A stretch of DNA of 64,000 nucleotides from contig JAVUNC010000005.1 of assembly GCA_032173965.1 (NCBI GenBank), positions 44,626,501 through 44,690,500 of the forward strand, given 5' to 3'. Origin of the DNA: Sitta carolinensis. Taxonomy: Eukaryota > Chordata > Aves > Passeriformes > Sittidae. How positions within the stretch are numbered: the stretch's first letter is position 1; each line of letters begins with the position of its first letter. Below, in pieces: positions 1-13,270 of this stretch. Both the position numbers and the translations under genes were made by a program. The notes beneath the pieces are model-generated. The model saw nothing but the letters and a program-made list of their open reading frames with translations, was not told the DNA's origin and did not search any database.

Positions 1-582
1 GAAAAAGAAACAAATAAGTGCAGGCAACTGAATTTTAAGCTGGCCTCTCACAATCCTCTTTCTGTATTTTAGTTCTTCATATATTGAAAAGAAGTGACAC
101 AATTACCATGATATGGAACTGTGAGCAGAAAATGGCTAAATACACCTTGTGCTCTCTGGATGTGGCAAACCAGCAATGTAGGTACCTTCAGAGCACAGGT
201 ATGTCTGAGGACCTGCACAGCCAGGGTGAACCTTGGCCTCTTGTTACCCCTTTGAGTTAGAGTTCTGTTTTCTGGGTAAATGCAGTAATGTTTTGTAGTT
301 TGTGGTGCCTCACCCCCACCCCTGCCATTGTTTTATTCTGTTGTTGTCTCTGTGGCTTCTCAGAGCTGTCAGCAGCAATTTTGGCTGGTCTGTGAGGAGA
401 GAAATACTGAATGCCTGGCACCAGGTGAAGCAAACTGTAATAAAATGTTCTTCTCAATAGCTTTGCTGAAGAATTCCTCTTACTGTCCTAAGCAGAGGCA
501 GGAGAGTCTGGGATGCCAAACAAAGGACCCAGCTGCATACTTGTGCACTGATTTTCTCCCTCATGTTTGAACACTCTTTCCA
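1..582. other. Gene-free stretch, nothing recognised
   Basis: Mixed-composition DNA with short chance frames on both strands. I see no repeat, splice-flanked exon or RNA gene here. Confidence 0.5.
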
Positions 583-685
583 CAGAATCATAGAAGAGTT
601 TGGGTTGACAGGGACCTTTAAAGGTCAGGTAGTCTAGCTGTCCTGCAACAGGGACATCTTCAACTCTATCAGGATGCTCCTGTCT
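583..685 (-). mobile_element. CR1 LINE 3'-end fragment
   Basis: On the + strand the block opens with agaatcatagaa, followed by a 'tttgggttgacagggacct' stretch, 'aaaggtcaggtagtctag' and 'cagggacatcttcaactct'. This is the reverse complement of the avian CR1 3' end, whose sense strand finishes in short ATTCTATG-type repeats. The copy is therefore on the minus strand and heavily 5'-truncated, which is usual for CR1. Divergence is moderate. I see no target-site duplication, as expected for this family. Confidence 0.75.
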
Positions 686-3000
686 TTTCTGTCTGCAAGC
701 TTCATAAAGCCAGAGAAGAGGCAAGGAAGCATCTCAGTTGCAGACTCTCTGATTCTTCCCCTTTTGGCCCTTCAGCAGCAATTGCTCAGTGATGCCAGTA
801 AAGCATGTACTCATCCCTCCACTGTGAAGTGGCATAGGGAGCCTCTCAGCTGCTCCTTCCTCTCTGCCTTTATGTCTTGGGTTTGCTCTGCTCGAGCTGC
901 CCTCATGTTCTTCTCTGTCCCGTGTTAAATCTGTGTGCTTGCCACAGTGCTCAGGAAAGGTAATGCTGCAATTTCATATTGGTTTCTTTCAGCCTCTTGC
1001 TCTCAGTCTTAAAATCTCTTGAGGCTGCAGTGACCAGCAGTTGAAGGAGACTGTGGGAGAGGCATTGACTGTGTGATTTGTATCTAGATCATAAACCCAT
1101 CTATTTCCCAACACTTTAAATGCATCCCAATGGCTCTCTAGGCTAATGGTATCTTGACCCTGTGATTCTTCAGAAACAAGGTTTCTGTGATGCTCTCTTT
1201 TTGCTTCTGTGTCGAAGACCCGGAAACCACTCGGTCAACGTCAATCACATCTGCCATAGAGGCAAAGAGGTCAGACAGCACATTCACAGATTCACACTTT
1301 CCTGCCTATGTGTGGTACAGCTTGACCTGTGACCTTTGTATGGAAACAGGATTCCACCTTTTATTCCCCTGCATAGATTTAATTTCCAAGCCCAGATGTT
1401 GGACACAGTTGCATCAGAGATCATGAAGAGCTTCTGTGTTCCACACTGCAGACAGGAAAGAAAGATCTTAAAATCCTTTAAGTTTTATGCAAAAAAAAAA
1501 AGGTGCAGAAGAGTACCAAGATTTCTGGAGGGGCATCTTGTGACCTCGCAGATGCCCGCAAAGCTTTGCTTGCAGCTTCCACTTTTTTAACCACAAGGCA
1601 CACCAAGCGGAAGACACAAATATGTTGGAAACTCAAGTTCATTAATTCTGCTGTTCACAGATATTTGTCTGAAGTAATACAAGCACAGCAATGTTGCCTT
1701 CCTCCTTTTTTCCAACTCATAAGTTTTTACCTTTGCACTATGCTAGACCTGAGCCTCAGCCTGTGCAATATTTGGTTAGAGACTATAACTGTTTTAGAGG
1801 CTGAAAGTCAAAAGCTCTTGAGATTTAACCTCAAGCAATGTTTTGAAAGGAAATGGGAGACTCTCAAAGGGGTTGAATGAACAATAGGATTAGATATTAG
1901 AAGCTGAATTTGCTGAATTGCTATGTATAAAAAAGTTTTCTCTTAAGGCCTATAAAATAGTATTTGGAGTATTAAAAACATCTCTTGCTTTTTGAAAATG
2001 TAGGTGATGAAAAATGCATTTAAAAAGCAATGATTCAAAATATTTCTGAAGCATGTAATCTATAAAATATGTAGTGTATATGAAGTATATTACTACATAA
2101 GGGTTCCTTACCTAGGGCTTGAGCTTAGAAAAGTAGTCAGAAACAAGCCCAAGGTGGGTTCAGGGTAGTTCAGGATAAATTTGACTTTGTGCCTTGCCAG
2201 AAAGTTGCTAGGCAGCTGTCTTTGCTGAGCAAGTTACAAGTATTTACATTTTTCAGTTGAGCACCCAATCTTGTGAGCAGTGAGAAAGTAATTAGTTTTG
2301 TCTGTGAAGTTAGATGTGCAGAAAAGAGAGCATAGGGTGAAGGCTGAGGATGCTGAATTTAGTCTTTGGTTGAAAATCTATTTCCTTGATGCTCCTCATA
2401 CTTGCAGGATGGTTGTTGCATAAGGACCATACTCCTGGTACAAACCGGTTGTGTGGGCAGGTCACCTCTCTTCCAGCATGGCCAGGAAAACCACCTGTCT
2501 GGGCTCTTCCTCCCCATCTGTGCATGGGGACAGAGGTGCTGGAACACTCTTTGTAGGTACATCTGGAGGTCAACAAGGGAATAAACTTCCATTTCATTAA
2601 CAGCCAAAGTAGTTGCACTGACAGGGAAATACAAACACAGAGGAAGAAATTATGTTTATTTAAGTCCAAATAACTTTATGGGTTCATTTACTGTTGCGAC
2701 CTTGACTTTGTGACATTACTGTTCTTTTAACGTATAGTTTATACCTAAAAAAAAAAAATGTGCTTATAAAGTCCTGCATATATATGTTAATGTAAACGGA
2801 TATCTACAGTCATTTTTACATGCTAGATATGGACAGGTATAGAGATACTATCAATATATCAAGAAAAACAGTGCTGGTAATGACTAGGTCACCTTTGAGT
2901 AGAAAATGAGTAAAGGTGTTTAAAGACTGGGAAAATAAACATGGAAAATTATGACAATTTATTTGGGGTAAGTTAAGTATGAATGTGATAAGAAAAGATA
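686..3000. other. Gene-free stretch, non-coding
   Basis: About 2.3 kb without a recognisable gene. It holds an A11 run near 1490-1501 and a 125-codon chance frame at 1503-1880 (+) with no domain and no splice-site context. 2402-2580 is somewhat GC-richer but unassigned. 1900-2100 is strongly AT-rich. Confidence 0.5.
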
Positions 3001-3064
3001 AGAGAAGGCAGGCAGGCAGGAACGAAGGAAGGAAGGCAGGGAGGAAGGCAGGAAGGAAGGAAGG
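3001..3064 (+). repeat. Purine-rich (GGAA/GGCA)n microsatellite
   Basis: Interrupted tetranucleotide tract made of GGCA and GGAA/AAGG units over 64 bp, all purine apart from the C of the GGCA units and of one AACG unit. Probably length-polymorphic. Confidence 0.9.
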
Positions 3065-3438
3065 ATATCAAACAACATAGAATTTATTTAATAAAAAATT
3101 ATTTAATAAAAATTTATAATGAAACATAACAAGACTGCAAGCAAAGAAAGTATCAAGATCAATCCCTGATGTGCATCAGTACCAATTAGGTACAGGCCAC
3201 AGGCTAATGATCCCTGGCTCTCAGACATTTTTTACCTCATTTACAGATTGTCAGACCTACCCCTCCCATCCTTTCAGCACTGCTCTGGGCTCTTCAGACA
3301 CATGCAGTGACTTTTGTTTCAGTCCATTGGCTCAAAGTCATTCTTATTCTTGTTTGGATGTGTGGCCAGAAAGACTCTATTCTGCAATCTCTTATCATCT
3401 CCACTTCTTGAAAAACAGAAGAAAATAATAGTTATGTA

Positions 3439-3444
<6 letters not shown>
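3065..3444. other. Gene-free stretch between two microsatellites
   Basis: Starts very AT-rich (3070-3125) and becomes mixed. No gene or element recognised. Confidence 0.5.
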
Positions 3445-3496
<52 letters not shown>

Positions 3497-3512
3497 ACTC
3501 ACACATATATAT
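3445..3512 (+). repeat. (AC)n dinucleotide microsatellite
   Basis: Uninterrupted AC repeat from 3445 to 3491 (about 23 units). It is followed by degenerate ATACACAC and ATATAT units to 3512. Confidence 0.95.
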
Positions 3513-3807
3513 GGCAAAAAGAATATAAAAGTTGCAAAGTCCAGCATTCAAAAGTTAAATGTTCAAAAGTTAGGCAATGTCAGATTGAATTTCTCAAGGC
3601 ATCCTTAATTTCACCTCCTGGTGAATATGCATTATGATACGGCTTTAATTACAAGGTTGCATACTATTACTTTTCCCCAGGACACCTGCTTCAGCAGGGC
3701 ACAGGATGGATGGTGCTCACTTAATGAGCAGCTATTCAATATGTTCTTTTATCCTCATTGCTTGGCGTTTGGCCTCAGGCCTTATTTACTGCACACTGCT
3801 CAGACTT
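3513..3807. other. Gene-free stretch, nothing recognised
   Basis: Short overlapping chance frames only. It contains a small repeat of 'caaaagtta' at about 3549 and 3563. Confidence 0.45.
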
Positions 3808-3945
3808 GAGTCTAAAGACAGAATTATTCATTTCCTACTAGACTGTTCTGCAGTTCTCACTCTATCTGAACACATTACAAACTTTAATGGATCTTTACAA
3901 TACCCTAGGAAGAGCAAGGTCCACTGACCCCCATTTATAGGTAAA
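3808..3945 (-). mobile_element. Probable ancient MIR-type (CORE) SINE tail
   Basis: The minus strand reads 'ataaatgggggtcagtggac', then 'agggtattgtaaagatccat', 'taaagtttgtaatgtgttca' and finally 'gtaggaaatgaataatt'. This order follows the 3' half of amniote MIR elements: an AAATGGGG block, a TTGTGAGGAT-like block, a TTAATGTTTGTAAAG-like block, then an A/T tail. The copy is very diverged and both ends are approximate. An L2-type tail or chance resemblance cannot be excluded without alignment to a repeat library. Confidence 0.4.
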
Positions 3946-4803
3946 GACGTGCAACATTTCCACTTATCCTTGGTTTTAACATTTATTTGAATTGCTTTCC
4001 CTTCCCCCTTTTCAAGAGAATCCTTCATTTACAAGATGCTTTCCACACGTTGTTTACTGAATGTTGTGGTTGAAAATTCTAAAAAGCAGTGCAATCTGAG
4101 GTAACAATCCCAGATGGAAAATTTTGACGCTTTTGACAGAGCAATAAGATCTCTCTACAGAGCAACAGCACTCTCTCTAGATGGGAAAAGAGTGACTGCT
4201 GTCACTTCAGTTACAGAAGCTGTAACTTTAAAAAACGGTTCAAACCTTCCCTGCACAGTCCTTCCCTGGGCTTCAGCACAGCTTTGTCCAGCTCCTCCAG
4301 CTGAGGAGCTGGTCAGTGTCTTCATGGCTTCTTCCCTAATTATATAATGAACAGATTTGCTTACAAAATCTAAACCTTATAAAATATGTTTTTTTAAACC
4401 CACATATCAGTTTCTAGTAAAGTGCAGTTTTAAGTCACATTGTTCTAGAAAGAGAAGGAAGATGGACACAGAAATTGAGTCTTCCCTTTCCTTGCTTAAC
4501 CTCATCTGTTTGCCACATAAAAGTGGAGAGTTAAAATTTGGTCATAGTCTATCCTGGGCCAGTGAAATCCAATATCCAGTATCCTTTGGTGGATTTTTTG
4601 GCATAACAAGGTGGTGGTTTTCAGAGAGATTAACCTTTCTAGGAATCACTGAGACAAAATGGTAGAAATGATAACAGAAATAATCTCTTTGTTCTGCAGC
4701 TGTAAATGATTAAAACATTGACAAATTACTTAAGCAATTATTAGTATTAGTGTTAGTATTAGCATCATTTACATTATCGTTTGCAATTACCTTTACAGTT
4801 AAG
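3946..4803. other. Gene-free stretch, non-coding
   Basis: No gene recognised. The 3' part (4738-4803) is built of ATTAGT/ATTTACA-like units that lead into the hexamer array. Confidence 0.45.
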
Positions 4804-4834
4804 TTTACATTTACATTTACATTTACATTTACAT
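4804..4834 (+). repeat. (TTTACA)5 hexanucleotide array
   Basis: Five perfect TTTACA copies in tandem. They are preceded by degenerate copies (ttaccttt, ttacagtt) from about 4780. The unit is not the vertebrate telomere hexamer. Confidence 0.9.
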
Positions 4835-7800
4835 ATAAAAAAACCCCATCTGAGTAGGATTTTGTTTGGTTAGTTTCGAAAACTGAATATATTCAGCAGC
4901 CAAGTTGAGATTAACTGAAGAATTACTGGTATGCAAGACAGGAACCATTGAACATCCTGTACCAGGTAATCATGTTTTTTGATAAATAGAAATTCATGGC
5001 ATGAGGTTCAAAGCCAGTATAAGAATACATTCTTTTTGTAGGCTATATGACTCTGCCTGCATCTGATACTGCTGTTTTGAGTTCAGATGTGAACTCTGAT
5101 ACTCTCAGGTTTAGCATTCAGACACATGAGTTTGGAAAACAAGATTTGTTTGAAAGTCATCTTTGTGCAAAGATTTTATAGTTGCTTTGGTTTTCCAGTG
5201 GAAGAATTCTTCACTTCTCTTTTGGCACTAAGCATGCAATGACATTTTTTTAGCTTTGGTAACTAATGAACACTGTCTTCTGAAATGCTGTAAGATCAAG
5301 AAGAGAACTTTGGGTGAAGTACATTAATCAGGACTGTATTGTTTTTCCCTTTTCCAGTTCATGGCATATTCTCATTTAGTTCACAGTTTACAGTGCAAGA
5401 TAAATGGGCAAAACACAATTGCAGGAGGCAGAATTTTCTTTCTTCTCTTTACTTTTATTTGTTGTGTGTACATTCCCCTTCTATTTATCCTGCTCCTAGG
5501 CTTAAAGAGAAATTGAATCTTTCCTGAGGGACTGATGGCAGAAGGAAATTTTTTTTTTCCTTTAAACAAATATATATTCAAAAACATTATCAAAATTTTC
5601 TTAAACTTAGTAATTTCAATTAAAAATTAACTATAGGATAAATGTAATTTGATTTTCATGTGGTTAAAACTTCCAGCTGGAACAAGAATTTTACATGAGC
5701 TCCATCTTCCCCTGTTGTGCTGCATTCTATACAAAATTACTTTTTGACCATCTGCTGAAATGCTTTTCAGAATGGTGGCCCAAATATTTTTGGCTTCTGT
5801 TTTTTCAGTTTTCCTTTCTTATCTGCTTGGAATATTAACAGAATGTTTTTAAATTATGTGTTATGTAACCTGCTTAGAAAATAACATCCATTTGAATAGT
5901 AATATAATTTGAGCTGCTTCTGCACTGTTAATTATATTAGAGAGAATCACTATGGTGAAGAAAAAGGATTTTGCTCCATAAGACTTCCTGGCATTTCATT
6001 GTCCTTCACCATCAAAGATGTTCACACTCAGTTAGTTCAGCTAGCAAAGAAATGGCAAAATAAAGGGATAGTGATTGACAGGAATATGGAAATTAAAAAG
6101 CAACTTCATTGCACAGGTACATCACTATTCTGCTCTTCCTGTGATAAGGCTTAACAAGTAAGTGCCTCCAAAGCAATGGGTTATTCTTAACACTGATCAC
6201 CTTCCCCAGCTTCTATCATTTAAATCTGTAAGATATTTGTCCCAGACTCTACCATGAGAGTTTCAGAGACTTCATTTGCAAGGAGCCCAATCTATTCTCT
6301 ATAATTAATACAGTTCTGATACCGGATATGACTGGTTTTTATTTGAAAAGAGAATATATTAATCTGTCACGATACCTTTTTACTTTTTTTCACCTAAACA
6401 ATAAGAAAAAAACAGACTTGGAGAAGGGAAGGGAAAAGTTCTTGTCCTTGTACTTGCCCTCTGGGGTTGTTCCAAACAAAAAGATTCAGAAAGTACTCAA
6501 AAATCCAGTAAGTTCAACATCAATTATCTTCCTGTGGTGTTTTCCCCATCCTGTTGACTGGTGGCACGTAATATGGTGCCAGAAAGTCATCAGTTTGGCA
6601 GCTGGGGTGTTTTTGTTTTGTTTTGCTTTGCTCTGCCTTTGTAACACGGATCCAGTAAATATTTGCTGGGCCATTTGTACCATCTGCCATGCAAATGTTA
6701 GTCCAAGGAAGAATGGCAGACAGGGTGGAATATCTATGTTAAAGCTCCATTTAAAGTGGAACTTCTGGTGCCAGCAGCAGGAAACTGTGAGAACAAGGAA
6801 GTTGAGCAAGAAATACAGAGAGGAAAGGGACAGAGCTTCTGCAGCTTTTCTAAAGAATCATCTCTTTCCCTGCACTTCTGACCAAAAGTGGAGATCCACA
6901 CATTTCACATCCTCTCTTTCCTCAATATGCAGTGAATGTGGGAAACTAAGGACCTACATTTGAGTAGCTTGGCACCACTAGCAGAAGACAAACTGTTTTG
7001 GCTCAATTAGAAAACAGAGACTTTTCCCAACATCTGCAACTAAAGAAACAAATTTGTGTGGCTCAAAATCGCTTTGGTTTCTGATTGCTGCTCCTGTGTG
7101 CTCAGGGGCTGCTGTTTGACTCAGAAGCTTGGAGGAGGCATGTTTTAGAGATATGTTGGGGTCATATTAGCCTTAGAGAGTATCATTTGAAACAAAACAC
7201 CATTTGATGCACTAATGTAATGAAATGCCCATGACTGAGGCCAAAGAGGGGAACTTGTGATATTCTTATAAGTACCTGGGTTTTGATCCCCTCCTCTATG
7301 GTGTGAGTCAGCTCCTCATTTAATACAAGAAAAACTCATTATGTTTCTGCATACTTTTCCTTTTAATGAAACCAGCTTCCTTTTGAGTTTCTTTGTTACT
7401 CACTGGATCATCTCAGATGAACACTCTCAAAAAAAAATTAAAAAGAGGCAAGCAAATGCACTGTCCTTTTGTTTGACCTGTGAGACAGAGAAAGGCGAAA
7501 AGACCATGATATGGATTTTCAGGTGACACATACTTCACCACAGGTCAAGTCACTGTGCAGCAAAATGCATGGATCTGTGTAACACAAAAGGAAACAATAA
7601 AAGGTGATTTCCTGGGCATCAACCGCTCACTGTTAGTGTTGTTGCTGCAGGTATACAAAACCCTGTGCAGTCCTGTTGCTTGACCTTCAATCACTGTAAC
7701 AATGATGTGTGGTTAGAAAAGCACCAAATTTCACTTTGTTCTATTGTAACATTCTCCACTGGCATTTGTGATAGGAATGATTGCTGTCAGAGAAAATGAG

Positions 7801-8877
7801 GTGTCAGGATGCTTGGACAAAGCATTGCAGACATCTGCAGTGTTAGGAAATCACATAAACAAACCAACAATGTCATGACTAGTGTACATTAATGGAAGAA
7901 TGTTTGTTTCAACAGGGTGAAATAAAAACAGCCCTCAAAACAGAAAGTGTCTTTCTCCTTTGACAAAGTGATAAAATGATTAGCAGTGTTGTTCTTATTA
8001 GTAGTTCTGATCATGTATTTCCAATTAATATCTGATGCATTTTTACTATTTCTGGTCATTTTTCTTCACTGTGTCAAAACAAAGTTTTCTTTTTGCAACA
8101 ACATGCAAAGTACCAACCTTCTGTCTCAGCTCAAGTCTGATGAGGGTTCACAGGTAAAAGGACACCAGTGAGCTCTTTTGATGTATCAATGGAAAGTAAA
8201 ACCAGCTAATCCTTCTTATTGGAAAAAATCATAGCAAATCACAGTTGGAAAGCCAGATTTAAATGACCTTTTTTGCTTCTATTGTAAAAACAATAAAATT
8301 GTTTTCCATATGCTTGATTGCACTGGGTTGATAATTCTCATTTGTATGCACATGACAGTGAGAGAGAGGTTTAATATTTTCTTTCCCATCCATTGTCTCA
8401 GTGAATTTATTGATTCCCTCAAATCTGAAAAATACAAATTATACTGTCGGAAGGGAAATGGGGATGGCATTTCTTGCTTCCAGACTTCCTTTGCTGCCAT
8501 GCAGGTTATGCTTGCCTGCTTTGGAATGGAGAGTGCTGTGTGCTGTTTCAATGATGGAGTTACTGTTGTGGATTTGCAAAAAGACAATGATGTGAATGAA
8601 TCTGAAACTGTCATATTTTTATTGTTTTGTGAGATAAAAGGTAATTTTTAAATCAGTCCCATGTGTCACTCACATGTGATCAGCATTCTCTGCAGCACCA
8701 TCCATTTGCCACCTTCACCCAGCCCTGAGGACTGGGAGCCCAACTCTGGCGAATGGAAAGCATACATTAAAAATAATGAACACTTATTTTTCAGCATTCC
8801 AGAGCAATTTTTTCACTGACGTATATGTGTAGGCTTATTTATTTCAATTTAATGTTTTTCTGCTGTTTGACCTTCAT
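4835..8877. other. Gene-free stretch, non-coding
   Basis: Four kilobases without an assignable gene or repeat. 5940-6117 (+) is coding-like in composition and ends in a CAG|GTACAT donor-like site, but I recognise no family (see findings). Frames at 6328-6963 (211 codons) and 8310-8651 have no domain and biased, low-complexity translations, so I treat them as chance. Confidence 0.45.
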
Positions 8878-8916
8878 AATAGATATAATAATATATATTA
8901 GATATAATAGATATAG
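8878..8916 (+). repeat. AT-rich ATAGATATAATA simple repeat
   Basis: Imperfect repetition of atagatataata units over about 40 bp. Confidence 0.75.
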
Positions 8917-11900
8917 CAGCTATCAAACATTAATTGATTCATTATAAAAATATTCATAAATCACAGGCATGGGAGAAGGTCATTGCCCAGCTGATTCCAA
9001 TTTTAATTCCAAATGATGCTTTTCACTATCTTGATTTAGTGAGCTCCCACTTACTCTTTGTGCCTTCCTACGAGAGGGATGCATCTTCCTTTCCTTTCCA
9101 GCTGATTGACATTCACTTTCAGGCAGGAGATAGCAGCTGCAACAAACTCACATTTTTGTCTTCCTTGTTTGCCCCAAGTGAGATGAAACTATAAAAAGGG
9201 AGTTTATTCTCCAATATCACTAGAGCTGAGACTTGAGGCACTTGGTTTCCTTACATGCCACAGGACTGCCAACCCTGGCATTTTCATAGACATAATTTCA
9301 CATGTTTTTCTGAAAGGAATTTAAGTTTTAGAAAAATGAAACATACCTCTGAAAGTACTTGTAATGACCAGATGCAGCAAAATTACTCTCGTAAAGGCCA
9401 TATTGGTATGTTACAATTTGCAGTGTCACTGCCACTGGGACTCTACAGATGTATGCAGTGCTTAAAAGGGCCTGCATAATTTAGTGGCTCACATATATTT
9501 TATTTCTTAGAGCAATTGCCTGCTGCCTGGGGGAGAGGAGAAATTTACTATATTAAGCAATAAATATAATGTGTAATTGTGTTTAAATGTAAACTCATAT
9601 TTTCATATAATTTTCTTTTTTAAACTGGTCAGCCTGAAGGTAGTAGTTAATTACAAATAATGGCTGGACATCAGGAGTGAATTTATGAAATTCTAAGGCA
9701 TGTGTCGATGCATAAAATCTGTTGGTTTGCAGTGCCTGCACATGCCAGTCTTTAATTTCCTCACTCTTTTCAAGTACCTAAGCAGAGCATGAAATGAACA
9801 CCACATTATGTCAATTGCAGACACCCACAAGGTGACAAAGTATCTGAGCATTCAGCCATGTCAAAGAGAGATGTAAGTCAGGAAGGACAGTGTTGTGAGG
9901 GTCAGGTAGGGTGTTCGGCATTGGCTCTGTGCCTGTGCCACTTCTGCATGCTTGTTTTGCCTTTCAGACAGATGGACCTCAGCACAGCCTTCTTCAGGAC
10001 AGGCTCCAACATTTATATTCTCCAGGTATGTTCTCACTCTGCATTTGTCATCTTGGGGCTTGAGAAAAGTCAGTAGCATTACTCACAATGGGAGTAGCTG
10101 AGAGTGTGGCAGTTTCTCCTGTTCAGAGAGTTCCTGCTGTCCATCAGCGTCACATCACGGTGTTTCTAGCCGTGCGCGATGCTTGCCTTCTCGGGTTGGG
10201 CCCTGTGGCAAAGCAATCTCTTGCCAACAGTGCAGAACTTTGGCTGAGTGCCAGTCCTAGACGTTTCCAAGAGCTGTGCTTTCAACATTGGAGGCAGAAA
10301 GAAAAAATTACAAGACTTCTGGCTCACTTCCTCTGGTGGGGCAAACTCAGAGTCTGGGACTGACATGCCAGAACAGGATGGGGTTTTCCAAATGGCATGC
10401 CAACGCAAAGGAAGGGGGTGATTTGTGCTATGTCTCCATGAAGTTGACTGAGTTAGGTTAAACAGTAGTATTTCTCAGACTATTCTGTTTCCTGATACTA
10501 ATCAAGTATAATTAATCTGTATATAAATATTATAATTATGATGGAAGATAAAGATATGTGAATTGCAACTAGCTTAATTATTTTTTTCTGAAAAACCTCT
10601 TGAGAAATTAGTTCCTTTCCTAGCGGTTGGTTTGGTTTTATGTCTTGAAAGTCAATTTTCATTCACGCCTCAGAAGATGGGATAAGGCGAATAAGTAATT
10701 TTTGGAATTTTTTTTCTTTATTCAGTATTTTTGCCTTGATTAAGTCTAGTCAGTGAGCAAGCCACAGGTGACTCGGAGGATGTCTGTATGGAAATAGATG
10801 CTGCTGCTGGGAGGAAGCATTTCTGAAGGACAGGAATGGGAGCTTCATGTAAGTACAGCTATCCACATCCTGGTGTGTCTGAAGCTCTGGGCTTCAGTCA
10901 GATATATATTGCAATCTGCAAGGCAGATCATTTAGCAACTGATGGACTTCGTTAGAGTACGACAATGGTGACATTTGTATTGGCATCTGTCTAGCAGCAA
11001 ATATTTTAGTTTTGTGCTAAACATGATCAAGCCAAACAGGAATTGATTATAAATTCAAGTCAATATTTAGCTGGCAAAAGTAAAGTATTCAGTGAGAAAA
11101 AAGTGGCCACTTTTCAGCAAAACTTATTTTAATGTATTATTAATGCAAAGATGATCAGATAAAAACTGGAACTTGGCAAGCTGTCAAAAATTCAGAGTGA
11201 ATCAAAAATTTATAAAACACTATTGAGTTAAAACAATCCTATTATAGATCCTAGCAATCATTTTTGCTGAAGCATGCTCCTTAGATTATTTTACTGTTGA
11301 GACATTAGTATACAAGGATTTAGAGCTTTGAAGACTCCCTCTCTCTCTCTCATTCTCTCTTTTCTTTTTCAGTGGCATAAAATTAAAAATGAAATTTACA
11401 CAGTAAATTATTTAGCTTCAGTTCACATTTGGATTGAATAAGAGCAATAGAGTTTAAAATAATGGCAGTACTTTTTCCTTTATGGATTGTATTTTGCTGA
11501 CTTACATGAAAAATTACTGCTATTACATTCAAGCAGAATAAATTGCTTTATGAAATCTGTAAACTTAATTTGTGCATGCACTCAAGCACTAGCTGCAGAC
11601 ATGATGTTTTCAGAGAAGAAAATAACCCTGGTGAAATGCTTCTTGGTCTGTGGATTTTTTCTATTTGCAAATGTTTTAAATTTTTATTATCTGTGTCATT
11701 CTTAAACATGAGATCCATTTTTCCCAAATTCCGGGCAGTGACACTTGGTGGATACGTTCTGAAATGGGTGCCTATAACTGTCCATGTCTCTGAGCATCTG
11801 TCCCCTTTTGGATGGCAGTTTCTAAAGTGCCTACATCACTCTTGCATTTAAGATTAATTTATCCTGGAGATAGCTTAAAGCAAGGGATGTCTTGAAATAT

Positions 11901-13270
11901 CAGTTCTTCTAGAGTTCATCTTTGTCTCTCTTACCTAGGAGTTGGCAAGTTTTGTTCCCTAAAACTAAGGTCAGCCCTGAAGGTTTGCTAATATAAAGCA
12001 ACATGGTCCTGAGTTAAGTATAAAACTTCTCTTTCTTTCTTGATGCAGGTATCTCAGAACAGAACATGAGCTTACCAGGTCCTGTCAGTCATAGATACTG
12101 CAATGTTACTGCTATAAATGCATTGAAGGGTAAGGTGTTATATGTACTTTCCTCTGCAGGGTTTTTGTCAGATTTCCAGCTCTTTCAATTCGTCTTCATA
12201 AATTCATTTTTCTAAGTCATAAATAATAATTGTATATTACTTATAATGAAAGTAACAATACGCTTTGTAATAATTGACTTTCACCTTAGGAGGAAAGGTG
12301 TTTAGAAGGGATTGGAAGGTCTTTATTTCAAGCAGCATTTCTCCAGAACCGAGGCACACAACCCCAGGAGAGCGGGGGCAGGAACAGCTAAGGCTTGTCT
12401 GCAGGAGCAACGCAGTTCCCAGAGGGAATGCGGGAAGCCCCCTAGGCGTGACACTGACCCTGAGATGATGTCCAGCCTTCCAGCTGGCTGGAGAGCCATC
12501 CTCATCACTGCGCTAGCCACGGGCTCCCAGCATCCCAGACCGGCTTAACGCAGGGGCTGCAGGCTCAGACTGCAAACAGAGCTCGCCAGTACTTACCTGC
12601 CTCCCACTGTGCAGGCTACATTGTGCTCTCATTTGAGCGGTGTGGGGGAAATGAAGACTCTTTGTAGGTGTTTGAATAATTGATAATCTTAAACTGAAAT
12701 AGATTAAGCTTTTCTTCATTTACAAGCTCACCTAAAGTCTGAATACCAGAGCAGCTTTAGTCTGCTCAGAGACATAATGTAATGAAATCACAGTTGATAC
12801 CATGACCCATGAATTGTTATTTTTAACTTGACATTTCTTTCACGTCACTGCAGATGTTTAGAGGAATAGAAAATAAATGAAATTACTGCGTTCTTTCTTT
12901 TGAACTAACAGTCTATTGTCAGGTTTATCATGTTACAATGGTAACAGCAATTGCCTTAAGTGATTTTTAATGGATAACAGTACACATCGAGTTATGATCT
13001 TGTCAGATGTGAAAACTAACCAGGATTAAGTTTCATCAATATTTGAATAGAAAAACTGAAGAAATTCCAGAGGGCTAAAGTAAGATTTGAGAACAACAGG
13101 TTATTAGGAAAAGATAATAACAGCAGGAAAATTTATTGCTGCTAATTAAAATTAAATGACCATACTGTTCTCAAAAAATTAATATAAGTGCAGCTGTTTA
13201 TGCAAAATATGGATGACAAATTTGTAATTAAGAACAGAAATGTTATAAACAGTCATAATTACTTCATTTA
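8917..13270. other. Gene-free stretch, non-coding
   Basis: No gene recognised. 11335-11370 is a short CT-rich tract. 12330-12600 is GC-richer with several CpGs and short chance frames. 12880-13260 is AT-rich with many TAAT cores and an RFX-like palindrome at 12932-12945. Confidence 0.45.
12932..12945. promoter_or_regulatory. RFX X-box-like inverted repeat
   Basis: GTTAC-AATG-GTAAC, a perfect 5-bp inverted repeat around a 4-bp centre. It matches the RFX X-box arrangement apart from the A at position 6. Motif-level evidence only; no adjacent gene start is visible. Confidence 0.25.

Noticed and set aside
1503..1880. 125-codon frame on the + strand
   Set aside because: No family, no splice signals, composition like the surrounding non-coding sequence.
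4804..4834. Interstitial telomere-like repeat
   Set aside because: The unit is TTTACA, not TTAGGG; an ordinary hexanucleotide microsatellite.
6328..6963. 211-codon frame on the + strand, the longest in the window
   Set aside because: Low-complexity, Lys/Phe-biased translation with no domain. The opposite strand is also open over half of it, and there is no promoter or splice context.
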